The notes: generated by a model not told the origin, from the letters alone. Counted from the stretch's first letter, positions 18,099 through 27,203 are shown. The stretch is DNA of 64,000 nucleotides from Arthrobacter_M sp030063245 (GCF_051131705.1 NZ_CP180316.1:2790001-2854000); one strand, 5' to 3'. Numbers and translations: made by a program.

Positions 18099-19124
18099 CT
18101 AGCGGGCGACGGAGCCTTCGGTGTAGTCGTCGTCGTTCTTGATCCAGGAGAACAGCTTGCGCAGTTCGCGGCCCGTGGACTCGATCGGGTGATCTTCGCC
18201 CCTCTTGCGCAGCGCCTTGAACTCCGGGGCGCCGGCATCCTGGTCGTCGATGAACCGCTTGGCGAAGGTGCCGTCCTGGATGTCCTTCAGCACGGCCTTC
18301 ATGTTCTCCTTCACACGCTCGTCAATGACGCGCGGGCCGGAGACGTAATCGCCGTATTCGGCCGTGTCGGAAACGCTCCAGCGCTGCTTGGCAATGCCGC
18401 CCTCAACCATCAGGTCAACAATCAGCTTGAGCTCGTGCAGCACCTCGAAGTAGGCAATCTGCGGCTGGTAGCCGGCCTCGGTCAGGGTCTCGAATCCGTA
18501 CTGGATCAGCTGTGAGGCACCGCCGCACAGCACGGCCTGCTCGCCGAAGAGGTCCGTTTCGGTTTCCTCGGTGAACGTGGTTTCGATGACGCCGGCGCGG
18601 GTTCCACCGATCGCCTTCGCATAGGACAGGGCCAGTTCCTTGGCCTTGCCGGAAGCGTTTTGCTCGACGGCGATCAGGTCCGGCACGCCGCGGCCGGCCT
18701 CGAATTCACGGCGGACCACGTGTCCCGGGCCCTTGGGCGCGACCAGGGCAACGTCAACGTCGGCCGGGGGCTTGATGTAGCCGTAGCGGATGTTGAAGCC
18801 GTGGGCGAAGAACAGCGCGTCGCCGGCCTGCAGGTTCGGGGCGATGTCCTCCGCGTACACGCTGCGCTGGACCTGGTCCGGAGTAAGGATCATGATCAGA
18901 TCAGCCTCGGCGGCGGCATCGGCGACGCTGAGGACGCGCAGGCCCTCAGCCTCCGCCTTGGCACGGGACTTGGAACCGTCCTTGAGACCGATGCGGACGT
19001 CCACGCCGGAATCCCGCAGGCTCAACGCGTGCGCGTGGCCCTGGCTGCCATAGCCGATGACGGCGACGGTGCGGCCCTGGATGATGGACAGATCGGCGTC
19101 GTCGTCGTAAAACATCTCGGTCAC
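18099..19124 (-). CDS. ilvC: ketol-acid reductoisomerase
   Basis: NADPH-dependent class I enzyme (341 residues) for the second common step of valine and isoleucine synthesis. NAD(P)-binding 'VAVIGYGSQGHAHAL' and the knotted C-terminal domain with metal/catalytic residues 'DLFGEQAVLCGG', 'EVLHELKLIVDLM' and 'SDTAEYGDY' are intact. It is third in ilvB-ilvN-ilvC with 62 bp between ilvN and ilvC. Expression should follow the attenuator upstream of ilvB. Confidence 0.98.
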   Translation of the reverse strand: MTEMFYDDDADLSIIQGRTVAVIGYGSQGHAHALSLRDSGVDVRIGLKDGSKSRAKAEAEGLRVLSVADAAAEADLIMILTPDQVQRSVYAEDIAPNLQAGDALFFAHGFNIRYGYIKPPADVDVALVAPKGPGHVVRREFEAGRGVPDLIAVEQNASGKAKELALSYAKAIGGTRAGVIETTFTEETETDLFGEQAVLCGGASQLIQYGFETLTEAGYQPQIAYFEVLHELKLIVDLMVEGGIAKQRWSVSDTAEYGDYVSGPRVIDERVKENMKAVLKDIQDGTFAKRFIDDQDAGAPEFKALRKRGEDHPIESTGRELRKLFSWIKNDDDYTEGSVAR

Positions 19125-19186
19125 TTGTTACTCCTCATAGTTTATGTACTGCAAATATCCAAAAAATCCAGAAGCTCAAAAATGCA

Positions 19187-19702
19187 CTACGCGGTCCGGA
19201 GCGCCCGGTCACTCATGGAACGGGATCCCCGTCCGATGGCCAGCGTGCCCGACTGCACAATTTCACGGACGCCGAAAGGCTCCAGCACGTTGAGCAGCGC
19301 CGCAAGCTTGTCGGCCGTGCCGGTGGCCTCGATGGTCAACGAATCGGTGGAAACGTCGACAACTGAGGCCCGGAAGAGATCTGCAGCCTGGGTGACCTGC
19401 AGCCTCGTGGCGGCGTCCGCGCGCACCTTGACCAGAATGTGGTCCCGCTGCACGGAATTATCCTGCAGCAGCTCAACAATCTTGATCACATTGATCAACT
19501 TGTTCAGCTGTTTGGTGACCTGTTCGATCAGGTCACCTTCGGCGTCGACCACTACGGTCATCCGGGACATCCCGGGCACCTCGGTGGGCCCGACGGCCAA
19601 AGAATTGATGTTGAAGGCCCGCCGGGCGAAGAGGCTCGCCACTCGGGTCAGCACGCCGGGTTTGTCTTCCACCAGAACGGAAAGTGTATGTCGCGTCGTC
19701 AT
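19187..19702 (-). CDS. ilvN: acetolactate synthase small (regulatory) subunit
   Basis: ACT-domain regulatory subunit (171 residues) that gives valine feedback control to IlvB. The N-terminal ACT reads 'HTLSVLVEDKPGVLTRVASLFARRAFNINSLAVG', followed by the second ALS_ss domain. The ATG at 19702 was selected because conserved sequence starts there and it lies 2 bp after the ilvB stop. An extension of 7 codons upstream would overlap ilvB. Confidence 0.97.
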   Translation of the reverse strand: MTTRHTLSVLVEDKPGVLTRVASLFARRAFNINSLAVGPTEVPGMSRMTVVVDAEGDLIEQVTKQLNKLINVIKIVELLQDNSVQRDHILVKVRADAATRLQVTQAADLFRASVVDVSTDSLTIEATGTADKLAALLNVLEPFGVREIVQSGTLAIGRGSRSMSDRALRTA

Positions 19703-19704
19703 TT

Positions 19705-21591
19705 TTAGTCCTCTTCTTCCCACACCGGAGTCAGGTTTCGGGCAACCTGGATCTGGCTGTTGCTGACGCCCGAAGGAACCATGGGCCAGACCATGGAATT
19801 GGGGCTGACAACGAAGTCGATGACGACGGGCCGGTCGTTGATGGCCAGCGCGGCTTCGATGGTGGCATCGATGTCCTCGGCCCGTTCGCAGCGCAGGCCG
19901 ACGCAGCCGTAGGCATCGGCGAGCTTGACGAAGTCCGGGATCCGCACCGTGTCATGTCCGGTGTTCAGGTCCGTATTGGAATACCGGCCCTCGTAGAAAA
20001 GCGTCTGCCACTGCCGGACCATGCCAAGGGACGAATTGTTGATGACCGCTACCTTGATCGGGATCTTATTGATCGCGCAGGTGGCCAGTTCCTGGTTCGT
20101 CATCTGGAAACAGCCGTCGCCGTCGATCGCCCAGACCACACGGTCCGGGTTGCCCACCTTGGCGCCCATGGCCGCGGGAACCGCGTACCCCATGGTGCCG
20201 GCGCCGCCCGAGTTCAGCCAGGAATGCGGGCGCTCGTACTTCACGAACTGCGAGGCCCACATCTGGTGCTGTCCGACACCGGCGACGTAAACGCCTTCCG
20301 GACCGGTCAGCTCCCCGATCCGCTGGATCACCCGCTGCGGAGACGTCAACCCGTCCTCGGGTTCCGTCCAGCCCAGCGGATACGTCTCGCGCAGGTTGTT
20401 CAGGAACGTCCACCAGTCGGCCAGATCCGGGGTGCCGTTCTGTTCGAATTCGGCCTTCACCGCCGCGCTGAGGTCGGGAATGATCTCCTTCACGGAGCCC
20501 ACAATGGGCACGTCCGCCACACGGTTCTTGGAAATCTCCGCCGGGTCCACATCCGCATGGATGACCTTGGCCAGTGGGGCGAAGGTGTTCAGTATGCCCG
20601 TGACGCGGTCGTCAAAGCGGGCGCCTAGGGTGATCAGCAGATCGGACTGCTGCAAGGCGGTGACGGCGGAAACCGCGCCGTGCATCCCTGGCATGCCCAC
20701 GTGCTGGGGGTGCGAGTCCGGGAAGGCACCCCGGGCCATCAACGTGGTGACCACGGGAATCCCGGTCAGCTCCGCGAGTTCGAGCAGTTCCACGGAAGCA
20801 TGGCCTTTGATGACCCCGCCGCCGACGTACAGCACCGGCTTCTTGGCTGCGGCAATCAGGCGCGCGGCCTCCCGCAGCTGCTTGGCATGGCCGCGGAACA
20901 CAGGACGGTAGCCGGGCAGGTCGATCACCGGAGGCCAGGAGAAGGTCATCTTCGCCTGCTGTGCGTCCTTGGCGACGTCCACCAGGACCGGGCCCGGCCG
21001 GCCTGTCGAGGCGAGATAGAATGCCTCGGCCAGCACGCGCGGTATGTCCTGGGCATCGGTGACCAGGTAGGAGTGCTTGGTGATCGGCATCGTGATACCT
21101 ACGATGTCCGCCTCCTGAAACGCGTCCGTGCCGATCACGCCGCTGGACACCTGGCCGGTGATCGCCACGATCGGGACCGAGTCCATGTGGGCATCCATGA
21201 TGGCGGTGACGAGGTTGGTGGCACCCGGACCCGAGGTGGCGATGCACGCCCCGACCTGGCCGGTGACCATGGCGTAACCCTGCGCGGCGTGGCCGGCTCC
21301 CTGCTCGTGCCGGACCAGAACGTGGTTCATGGTTGAGGCCATCAGCGGATCATAGGTGGGCAGAATTGCGCCGCCAGGAAGACCGAAAATATCCTTGACG
21401 CCCAGCTCTTCGAGCGAGCGGACAATGGCCTGAGAACCGGTCATCTGCGTGGGTCCGACAATGTTATTGGGTCCAACAATGTTATTGGTCCCCTGGACTG
21501 CGGAGGATGCGGCATTTGAGGCCGCCGCAGGAGCGTGACCGTGCGGCTTGGTGGCCATCAGCGACGGGCTGACGGGCGATCCTTTACTCAT
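19705..21591 (-). CDS. ilvB: acetolactate synthase large subunit
   Basis: ThDP- and FAD-dependent catalytic subunit (628 residues) that condenses pyruvate with pyruvate or 2-oxobutyrate. The catalytic Glu lies in 'VRHEQGAGHAAQGYA', the FAD region in 'GARFDDRVTG', and the ThDP-binding motif in 'IDGDGCFQMTNQELATCAINKIPIKVAVINN'-type order. The first 45 residues form an Ala/Ser/Asn-rich extension that contains a duplicated 'NNIVGP' (15-bp direct repeat), absent from typical family members. It heads the ilvBNC operon, preceded by a leader peptide and terminator. Confidence 0.98.
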   Translation of the reverse strand: MSKGSPVSPSLMATKPHGHAPAAASNAASSAVQGTNNIVGPNNIVGPTQMTGSQAIVRSLEELGVKDIFGLPGGAILPTYDPLMASTMNHVLVRHEQGAGHAAQGYAMVTGQVGACIATSGPGATNLVTAIMDAHMDSVPIVAITGQVSSGVIGTDAFQEADIVGITMPITKHSYLVTDAQDIPRVLAEAFYLASTGRPGPVLVDVAKDAQQAKMTFSWPPVIDLPGYRPVFRGHAKQLREAARLIAAAKKPVLYVGGGVIKGHASVELLELAELTGIPVVTTLMARGAFPDSHPQHVGMPGMHGAVSAVTALQQSDLLITLGARFDDRVTGILNTFAPLAKVIHADVDPAEISKNRVADVPIVGSVKEIIPDLSAAVKAEFEQNGTPDLADWWTFLNNLRETYPLGWTEPEDGLTSPQRVIQRIGELTGPEGVYVAGVGQHQMWASQFVKYERPHSWLNSGGAGTMGYAVPAAMGAKVGNPDRVVWAIDGDGCFQMTNQELATCAINKIPIKVAVINNSSLGMVRQWQTLFYEGRYSNTDLNTGHDTVRIPDFVKLADAYGCVGLRCERAEDIDATIEAALAINDRPVVIDFVVSPNSMVWPMVPSGVSNSQIQVARNLTPVWEEED

Positions 21592-21697
21592 CGGATTCTT
21601 CCTTAGTGGAACACATGTTTCACAGTCTTCAGTGGCTTCTGACTGCTTGGGTCTCGGGTAGGTTCACGTCGGTATGAGTTGCCGCTGGTGGTGGAAA

Positions 21698-21737
21698 CAA
21701 AAATAACCCCTCAGCCGGTAAGGCTCTGCGAGGGGTT
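21698..21737 (-). terminator. ilvBNC attenuator terminator
   Basis: On the minus strand the arms AACCCCTC (21730-21737) and GAGGGGTT (21705-21712) form an 8-bp stem with a 17-nt loop, followed by ATTTTTG. It lies between the leader peptide and ilvB, 107 bp before the ilvB start, where it would end transcription if the leader is translated without pausing. Further inverted repeats (AGCTTT/AAAGCT at 21778-21792; CCGAACTG/CAGTCGG at 21757-21773) can serve as pause and antiterminator stems. Confidence 0.85.
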
Positions 21738-21805
21738 TGCGCATGGTGATTATCCGAACTGTATCCAGTCGGACTGTAGCTTTTGTAAAGCTAACCAGTC
21801 ACGCG

Positions 21806-21838
21806 CTAAATAAGGACGACTACGGATATGAACTGCAT
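21806..21838 (-). CDS. ilvBNC leader peptide (MQFISVVVLI)
   Basis: A ten-codon reading frame of Met-Gln-Phe-Ile-Ser-Val-Val-Val-Leu-Ile followed by TAG. Six of ten residues are the end products of the pathway (Ile, Val, Leu), including Val-Val-Val-Leu-Ile at the end. It sits about 70 bp before an intrinsic terminator and 215 bp before ilvB. This is the architecture of ribosome-mediated attenuation known for ilv operons, including Corynebacterium. The ribosome-binding site is weak (CGGAAAA). A TTGACA hexamer lies at 21869-21874 as a possible -35 box. Confidence 0.8.
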   Translation of the reverse strand: MQFISVVVLI

Positions 21839-21976
21839 ATAAGTAGTTTTCCGTTTACCGCTGCAAAGTGTCAAACCAAGCATAACCCGTCTCATCATGC
21901 GGACGGAGCGTCCACTCACCGGCCCAGCCGGCGCAGCCTTCCGTGCAGGCAACGCCGGGTGGAACTCCCCGGGGAA

Positions 21977-23716
21977 CTACCCGCAGTAGGCGCCGGTGCT
22001 CGCCGAGTGAACCAGCTTGGCGTACTTGGCGAGCACACCCTTAGTGAATTTCCCCGGAATCGGCTCCCAACCAACCTTGCGGGACTCCAACTCCGCCGCG
22101 TCAACCAGAAGATCGAAGCTGCGGCCGGCAATATCCACGCGGATGGTGTCACCGTCCTGCACAAAGGCGATCGGACCGCCGTCGACCGCTTCCGGCGCGA
22201 CGTGCCCAATACACAGGCCGGTGGTGCCGCCGGAGAAGCGCCCGTCGGTGAGCAGCAGAACATCCTTGCCCAACCCGGCACCCTTAATGGCCCCGGTGAT
22301 GGCCAGCATTTCGCGCATGCCGGGCCCACCCTTAGGTCCTTCATAACGGATGACGACGACGTCCCCGGCCTTGATCGACCCGGACTTGAGCGCCTCCAGG
22401 GCACCCTGCTCACGCTCGAACACGCGAGCCGGTCCCTCAAAGACGTCGGCGTCGAAGCCGGCGCTCTTGACGACGGCGCCCTCCGGAGCCATCGAACCGT
22501 GCAGGATGGTGATGCCGCCGGTCTTGTGGATCGGGTTATCCAGCGCGCGCAGGATCTTGCCGTCCACGTCCGGCGGGTTGATCTCCGCGAGGTTCTCCGC
22601 GAGGGTCTTGCCCGTGACCGTGAGGCAGTCGCCGTGCAGCAGGCCGGCGTCGAGCAGGGCCTTCATGATCACCGGCACGCCGCCGATCTTGTCCACGTCG
22701 AACATGACGTACCGGCCGAACGGCTTCAGGTCCCCCAAATGCGGGATTTTGTCCCCGATCCGGTTGAAGTCATCCAGGGTCAGGTCCACCTCTGCCTCGC
22801 GGGCAATGGCCAGCAGGTGCAGCACCGCGTTGGTGGAGCCGCCAAACGCCATGGTGACCGCGATAGCGTTCTCGAAGGCCTTCTTGGTCATGATGTCCCG
22901 GGCGGTGATACCCAAACGGAGCAGGTTGACCACCGCTTCACCGGACCTGTGCGCAAAGACGTCACGACGGCGGTCCGCCGAGGGCGGGGCTGCCGAGCCC
23001 GGCAGGGACATGCCCAGCGCCTCGCCAATGCAGGCCATCGTATTGGCGGTATACATGCCACCGCACGCACCTTCGCCGGGACAGATGGCGCGTTCGATCC
23101 GGCCCAGGTCCTCCTCGGACATCTTGCCGGCCGCGCACGCGCCGACGGCTTCGAAGGCGTCGATCAGGGTGACTTCCTTTTCCTGGCCGTCCTCCAGCTT
23201 CACGAACCCGGGCATGATGGACCCTGCGTACAGGAAGACTGAGGCCAGATCCAGACGTGCCGCGGCCATCAGCATGCCCGGCAGGGATTTGTCGCAGCCG
23301 GCCAGCAGCACGGAGCCGTCAATGCGCTCGGCCATCATGACGGTTTCCACCGAGTCCGCGATGACCTCGCGGGAGACGAGCGAGAAGTGCATCCCCTCGT
23401 GGCCCATGGAGATGCCGTCGGAGACGGAGATGGTACCGAACTGCATCGGGAAACCGCCGCCGGCAAAAACGCCTTCCTTGGCGCCCTGCGCCAACCGGTT
23501 CAGCGACAGGTTGCAGGGGGTGATTTCGTTCCACGAGCTCGCGACGCCGATCTGCGGCTTGGCAAAATCGTCGTCGCCCATGCCGACGGCACGCAGCATG
23601 CCGCGGGACGGCGCGGCGGCAATGCCATCGGTCACTACCCGGCTGCGGGGTTTGATGTCTGGTTTCCCGTCCGACTGCTCGGCCGGGCGGGGGGCTGAAT
23701 TAGTTTCCACGCTCAT
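21977..23716 (-). CDS. ilvD: dihydroxy-acid dehydratase
   Basis: Fe-S enzyme (579 residues) that dehydrates dihydroxy acids to the 2-oxo precursors of valine and isoleucine. Cluster and Mg2+ residues appear in 'NEITPCNLSLNRLA', 'AGCDKSLPGMLM' and 'PGEGACGGMYTANTM'; catalytic Ser and 'LTDGRFSGGTTGLCIGHVAPEA' are at the C-terminal end. The ATG at 23716 fits the normal length. It is followed by about 140 bp and then the ilvB leader, so it is probably transcribed separately from ilvBNC. Confidence 0.98.
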   Translation of the reverse strand: MSVETNSAPRPAEQSDGKPDIKPRSRVVTDGIAAAPSRGMLRAVGMGDDDFAKPQIGVASSWNEITPCNLSLNRLAQGAKEGVFAGGGFPMQFGTISVSDGISMGHEGMHFSLVSREVIADSVETVMMAERIDGSVLLAGCDKSLPGMLMAAARLDLASVFLYAGSIMPGFVKLEDGQEKEVTLIDAFEAVGACAAGKMSEEDLGRIERAICPGEGACGGMYTANTMACIGEALGMSLPGSAAPPSADRRRDVFAHRSGEAVVNLLRLGITARDIMTKKAFENAIAVTMAFGGSTNAVLHLLAIAREAEVDLTLDDFNRIGDKIPHLGDLKPFGRYVMFDVDKIGGVPVIMKALLDAGLLHGDCLTVTGKTLAENLAEINPPDVDGKILRALDNPIHKTGGITILHGSMAPEGAVVKSAGFDADVFEGPARVFEREQGALEALKSGSIKAGDVVVIRYEGPKGGPGMREMLAITGAIKGAGLGKDVLLLTDGRFSGGTTGLCIGHVAPEAVDGGPIAFVQDGDTIRVDIAGRSFDLLVDAAELESRKVGWEPIPGKFTKGVLAKYAKLVHSASTGAYCG

Positions 23717-24001
23717 AGGCTGAGTCTATGACTGCCGTCCGACAGCGCGCGAACCAGGCCCACCAGCCGGACCGATTCCGTCGGATTGTTGCGTTTTCCG
23801 CGCCGGCTCGGCGCCGTGCTGCGGAGCCTTCCGGGCTATCCGGAAGACCGACGACGGCGGCACTCGCCTGGCCGGATGGCCGCGGAATGCGCTGCCGGCT
23901 GCGGCGCCGCGCCGATTTCGCAGCGCGGGAAAAAGCATGTAGAGTTACATGTCGTTGCGGGGTACGGAAACGACAAGAATCTCCCCCGGAACGCGCCGAA
24001 T

Positions 24002-24077
24002 GCACCTCTAGCTCAATTGGCAGAGCAATTGACTCTTAATCAATGGGTTTCGGGTTCAAGTCCCGAGGGGTGCACCA
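24002..24077 (+). tRNA. tRNA-Lys (CTT anticodon), CCA encoded
   Basis: A 76-nt cloverleaf with acceptor GCACCTC/GGGGTGC, anticodon stem TTGA/TCAA around loop CTCTTAA (anticodon CTT, codon AAG), T-arm CGGGTTCAAGTCCCG and encoded CCA. It is followed directly by a terminator. Confidence 0.97.
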
Positions 24078-24080
24078 GAA

Positions 24081-24125
24081 AAGGAGCCTCTGACCTGCGG
24101 AAACGCCGGTCAGAGGCTCCTTTTT
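24081..24125 (+). terminator. intrinsic terminator of tRNA-Lys
   Basis: Arms AGGAGCCTCTGACC and GGTCAGAGGCTCCT (14 bp) with a short GC-rich loop are followed by TTTT. Confidence 0.92.
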
Positions 24126-24319
24126 GGCTCAAATCGGGCGGTGTTGCCGGTTCGCGGCGGTGTTGCGGTCTCTGAGCCGGTGAGCTGGCTCGCGGGCCCT
24201 CCGGCGGCTGTACCGGAAGGCTGCCGATCAGGACTAGGGCAGGACATGGTCCCGGGCTGCCGATTCCAGCTCGGCAGCCTGCGCTTGAGCGAGTCTGGTT
24301 TCGGCAGCAACGTCGATGT

Positions 24320-24579
24320 GGCGGGGCCCTGTGAGGAGTGCGTGGCCATGAAAAGTGTGCCGATGAGAATTCCGATAACGATCGCGATCAAAGACCAGAT
24401 CAGGTTCCCGCCTGTGTGATGCTGATTAAACCTACCGCCAGCGTGGCGATCTGGGCGTTGCTCATAAACCACAACGGACCGATGTGGGAGACTTTGCCAT
24501 GCCGCTCGTTCAAAGGGACGTAGTCGATGGACCGCACTTCCAGGCCCCGACCGCGCCCTGCTTCTGTCGTTGCGCTCAT
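24320..24579 (-). pseudogene. N-terminal remnant of an NCS1-type (purine-cytosine) permease
   Basis: The first 53 residues from the ATG at 24579 (preceded by AAAGGA) include 'GLEVRSIDYVPLNERHGKVS' and 'GPLWFMSNAQIATLAVGLISIT', the hallmark start of the NCS1/cytosine-purine permease family. Reading then shifts frame into 'GGNLIWSLIAIVIGILIGTL' and 'FMATHSSQGP', the second conserved block. Family similarity stops there, whereas full proteins have about 12 membrane helices and more than 450 residues. Hence it is frameshifted and 3'-truncated. The remainder of the gene is absent from the window. Confidence 0.75.
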
Positions 24580-24785
24580 CGTACATTTCCTTTGCAAAAG
24601 GCGTTGCCGGAGAGGGTAGGCTCACAACGCTGTGAATGTGCCAGGTTAAAGGCGAGGGACCCGGATAGTATCTCGACCCGGTGAACACCCATCCCGGAAT
24701 TCGGTATACCACGAATGGAGGCGTACGGAAACCGTATGACGAATTGACCATTCGTACGGCGGCCGTTTTCCTTCCCTTGTTCGCG

Positions 24786-25298
24786 TCAGTCCGTGAGTTC
24801 CTCGGCGAGCATGTCCATGAGGAGGCTGTCGTGCCAGCCGCCGTCGGCACCGCGCTCGCTCCGGCGGCGAATGCCAACTGGCCGGAAGCCCACCTTCTGG
24901 TAGCAACGAATAGCGCGCTCATTGTCGGCGGCCGGATCTATTTCAAGGCGGTGATGCCGAAGATCGACGACGAGGTGCCGGGCCATGGTCCGCACCGCGT
25001 CCGTGCCCAGCCCACGACCGTGGAACGCGGGGTCGAGATAAATGTCCATGGAAGCGTGCCGGTAGTCGGGTTCCTCTTCGGACTGCCATTGGATCCAACC
25101 GATGACATGGTCCTCCAGCTCGATGACGTACGGCGTCGAGTCCGGCTCCGCGAAGTCCTGTTCAACGGCGGCGGACATATCTTCGCCGCCTCGCCAGCGA
25201 GCGTAGACCTCCGGGGTCCGGCGGATCGCAACAAGGGCGGGGATGTCAGCCGGAGCCGCTGGGCGGAGGCGGACAATCGCGCCGTTAAACGTCGTCAC
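24786..25298 (-). CDS. GNAT-family N-acetyltransferase
   Basis: A 170-residue GCN5-related acetyltransferase resembling the AAC(6')-type group. The acetyl-CoA loop is 'LDPAFHGRGLGTDAVRTM' (Q/RxxGxG/A), preceded by the beta4 strand 'MDIYL' and followed by 'DNERAIRCYQKVGFRPVGI'. The GTG at 25298 is preferred since family sequence ('IVRLRPAAPADIPALVAIR') begins immediately after; an ATG 14 codons upstream is the alternative. The substrate is unknown, and aminoglycoside resistance cannot be inferred from these motifs alone. Confidence 0.85.
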   Translation of the reverse strand: MTTFNGAIVRLRPAAPADIPALVAIRRTPEVYARWRGGEDMSAAVEQDFAEPDSTPYVIELEDHVIGWIQWQSEEEPDYRHASMDIYLDPAFHGRGLGTDAVRTMARHLVVDLRHHRLEIDPAADNERAIRCYQKVGFRPVGIRRRSERGADGGWHDSLLMDMLAEELTD

Positions 25299-25424
25299 TC
25301 TCCGACTATACGTTTGGATGCCCGGGCGTCCAATGGACATCGCGAAAGCGATGCGGCGCAGTCTCACCGGCGTGGGGGGCAGCCCCCGGATCCTGTCAGC
25401 GTCGGATCTCTTACGGGGACGCAG

Positions 25425-26531
25425 TCAGAAGATGCGGAGTTCGCGGAGTTGTTTCGCCATTCCGGCTCCGTCCGGGGCATAGACCCAGTCCGTGAACGGT
25501 GCAGGCTGATCCTGGTAACCGTCCGCGGACCGTCCGCCGGAGAGAACTGACTCACCCACCGAGAGCTGCCGGATTGCTACAGCAGCCGTGAGATCAGGGT
25601 GCCGCCGGGAAAACTCTGCGTAGATTTCCTCGTCATGCTGGCCGTTGTCGCCGATGAGTAGCCAGCGGATCCCCGGGAATTCCTTGGCAAGGAGTTCGAG
25701 ATTTCTTCTTTTGTGTTCCCGCCCGCTGCGGAACCACCGGTCTTGGGTCAGACCCCAGTCGGTCAACAGCAGCGCCCCTGCTGGATACATATTCCGGGCC
25801 AGGAAACGGGCCAGGGTAGGGGCAGCATTCCACGGACCGGTGGAGAGATAGATGACCGGCGCATCCGGATACTCTACGGCGAGCCTGTCCATTAAGACCG
25901 CCATCCCCGGTGTCGGAGTGCGTGCGTGTTCGCTGACGACGAAGGTGTTCCACAGGGCGAGGAAGGGCCGCGGCAACGCCGTGACCATGACGGTGTCATC
26001 TATGTCCGACACGATTCCAAACCGTGTGTCCGGGGCAATGACGAAGATCGGCGCTTCCACGGGGCCCGTCCCTGCCGCCCGGAACACCGCGGTATGCCAG
26101 CCAGGGTCTAAGCGGACCTGAACGTTAGTGTCTATCAATCCGCCGCGATCAGCGCGCACGCGGTGCAATTCCCCGCCGAGTTCAATCTCGACTTCCCGGT
26201 TCTGCACGGGGACGCTCGTGAAAGCGCGCCACCCGCGGACGTTTCCGACAACGGTCTTGGCAGCACGGTCCGTCAGGCCGCCGGCGCCGTGATTACTTGC
26301 CAGCAGGACCCGTCCCAGCACCCGAACCCGGGTCGGGGTCCCGTATCCGGAATATGCCACCATCTGCTCAACGAAATTCCAGCGCTTGGCCTGTCGGACC
26401 CGCAGCCGGTAAAAGGCGCTTCCCAGCCGCAGAGCAGCGTGGAAGAAGGGCCTGCTGGGCGTCGTAGCTGGGGAAGACGGGTTTGGGGACGACGAGTTTC
26501 GGGACGACGGGTTTGGGAACGGCGCACTCAT
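25425..26531 (-). CDS. APP1-like phosphatase domain (DUF2183) protein
   Basis: A 368-residue HAD-like phosphatase of the App1/DUF2183 family, related to yeast phosphatidate phosphatase App1. The catalytic 'VSDIDDTVMVT' (DxDxT) lies near residue 205, motif II in 'VIYLSTGPWN' and motif III/IV in 'LLIGDNGQHDEEIY'. The start at ATG 26531 gives a Ser/Pro/Asn-rich N-terminus encoded by short G/A-rich repeats, where other frames also stay open. Substrate in bacteria is unknown, and a lipid phosphate is plausible. There is no signal peptide. Confidence 0.88.
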   Translation of the reverse strand: MSAPFPNPSSRNSSSPNPSSPATTPSRPFFHAALRLGSAFYRLRVRQAKRWNFVEQMVAYSGYGTPTRVRVLGRVLLASNHGAGGLTDRAAKTVVGNVRGWRAFTSVPVQNREVEIELGGELHRVRADRGGLIDTNVQVRLDPGWHTAVFRAAGTGPVEAPIFVIAPDTRFGIVSDIDDTVMVTALPRPFLALWNTFVVSEHARTPTPGMAVLMDRLAVEYPDAPVIYLSTGPWNAAPTLARFLARNMYPAGALLLTDWGLTQDRWFRSGREHKRRNLELLAKEFPGIRWLLIGDNGQHDEEIYAEFSRRHPDLTAAVAIRQLSVGESVLSGGRSADGYQDQPAPFTDWVYAPDGAGMAKQLRELRIF

Positions 26532-26578
26532 GCTCCAACTGTGCCACACCGAGCGATGTCGGGCCCATCGATGCCCAC

Positions 26579-26661
26579 GGTCATGTGCCGTCTGGTCGAC
26601 GCCGCGGGTCATGTGCCGTGTGGTCGACGCCGCAGGTCATGTGCCGTCTGGTTGACGCCGC
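26579..26661. repeat. 28-bp tandem repeat, three copies
   Basis: Units begin at 26579, 26607 and 26635 with core GGTCATGTGCCG and CTGGTCGACGCCGC. Only two or three bases differ between copies. They lie between the MarR gene and the APP1-like gene, just upstream of the latter's start, and contain the GTCGAC palindrome in two copies. Confidence 0.88.
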
Positions 26662-26720
26662 ACCACGTTACCCGGATGAGTTAAACCCTCGGGGAGCAGA
26701 ATCCGGACCCTGTATATCGG

Positions 26721-27203
26721 TCAGTTACCCGCGGGCGAGTCGGCCAGGGCCGCGCGGGCCCGGCTTTCCACTTCGCGCAGGTTTTGCGCCGTGCTGCTCA
26801 CCGAGCGGATGATCGTCTTCAGGTCCGACCGCAGTTCACGCTGATCCATCCCCGCGGTTTCCAGCAGCCCTGTCTCCATCTGATGGGCTGAATCCAGCAG
26901 GCCCCGGCCCTCATCCGAGAGGGAGACCAGGTGGCTGCGCCGGTCCTGGGTGCTGCGGACACGGTGCACGTGTCCGTGGCTTTCCAGCCGGGAAAGCGTC
27001 TTGCCCATGGTCTGGGCCTGCACCCTAACGATTGATGCCAGCTGCGCCTGCGTCATGGGACCATGGGCCGCGAGGACGTCGAGAGCGATAATGCCGGCGT
27101 GGGTCATACCGATACTGGCCAGCCGCTCGTTCCAGGCATGCTCCACCAACCGCGCTGCGGTTGAGAGTAGGCGGCTACTGGGCCATTGATCCATATCGGG
27201 CAT
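26721..27203 (-). CDS. MarR-family transcriptional regulator
   Basis: A 160-residue winged-helix regulator: the recognition region is 'MTQAQLASIVRVQAQTMGKTLSRLESHGHVHRV', followed by the wing 'STQDRRSHLVSLSDEGRGLL'. The flanking helices that form the dimer interface are present. The ATG at 27203 (MPDMDQW) was chosen; an ATG 18 codons upstream adds a sequence without family character. It stands alone on the minus strand, divergent from the bcp peroxidase across 164 bp. A peroxide-type role is a guess only from that neighbour. Confidence 0.9.
   Translation of the reverse strand: MPDMDQWPSSRLLSTAARLVEHAWNERLASIGMTHAGIIALDVLAAHGPMTQAQLASIVRVQAQTMGKTLSRLESHGHVHRVRSTQDRRSHLVSLSDEGRGLLDSAHQMETGLLETAGMDQRELRSDLKTIIRSVSSTAQNLREVESRARAALADSPAGN

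Noticed and set aside
21592..21976. T-box riboswitch upstream of ilvB
   Set aside because: No specifier-loop or T-box consensus (TGGN) is visible, whereas a leader peptide rich in Ile/Val/Leu plus terminator explains the region.
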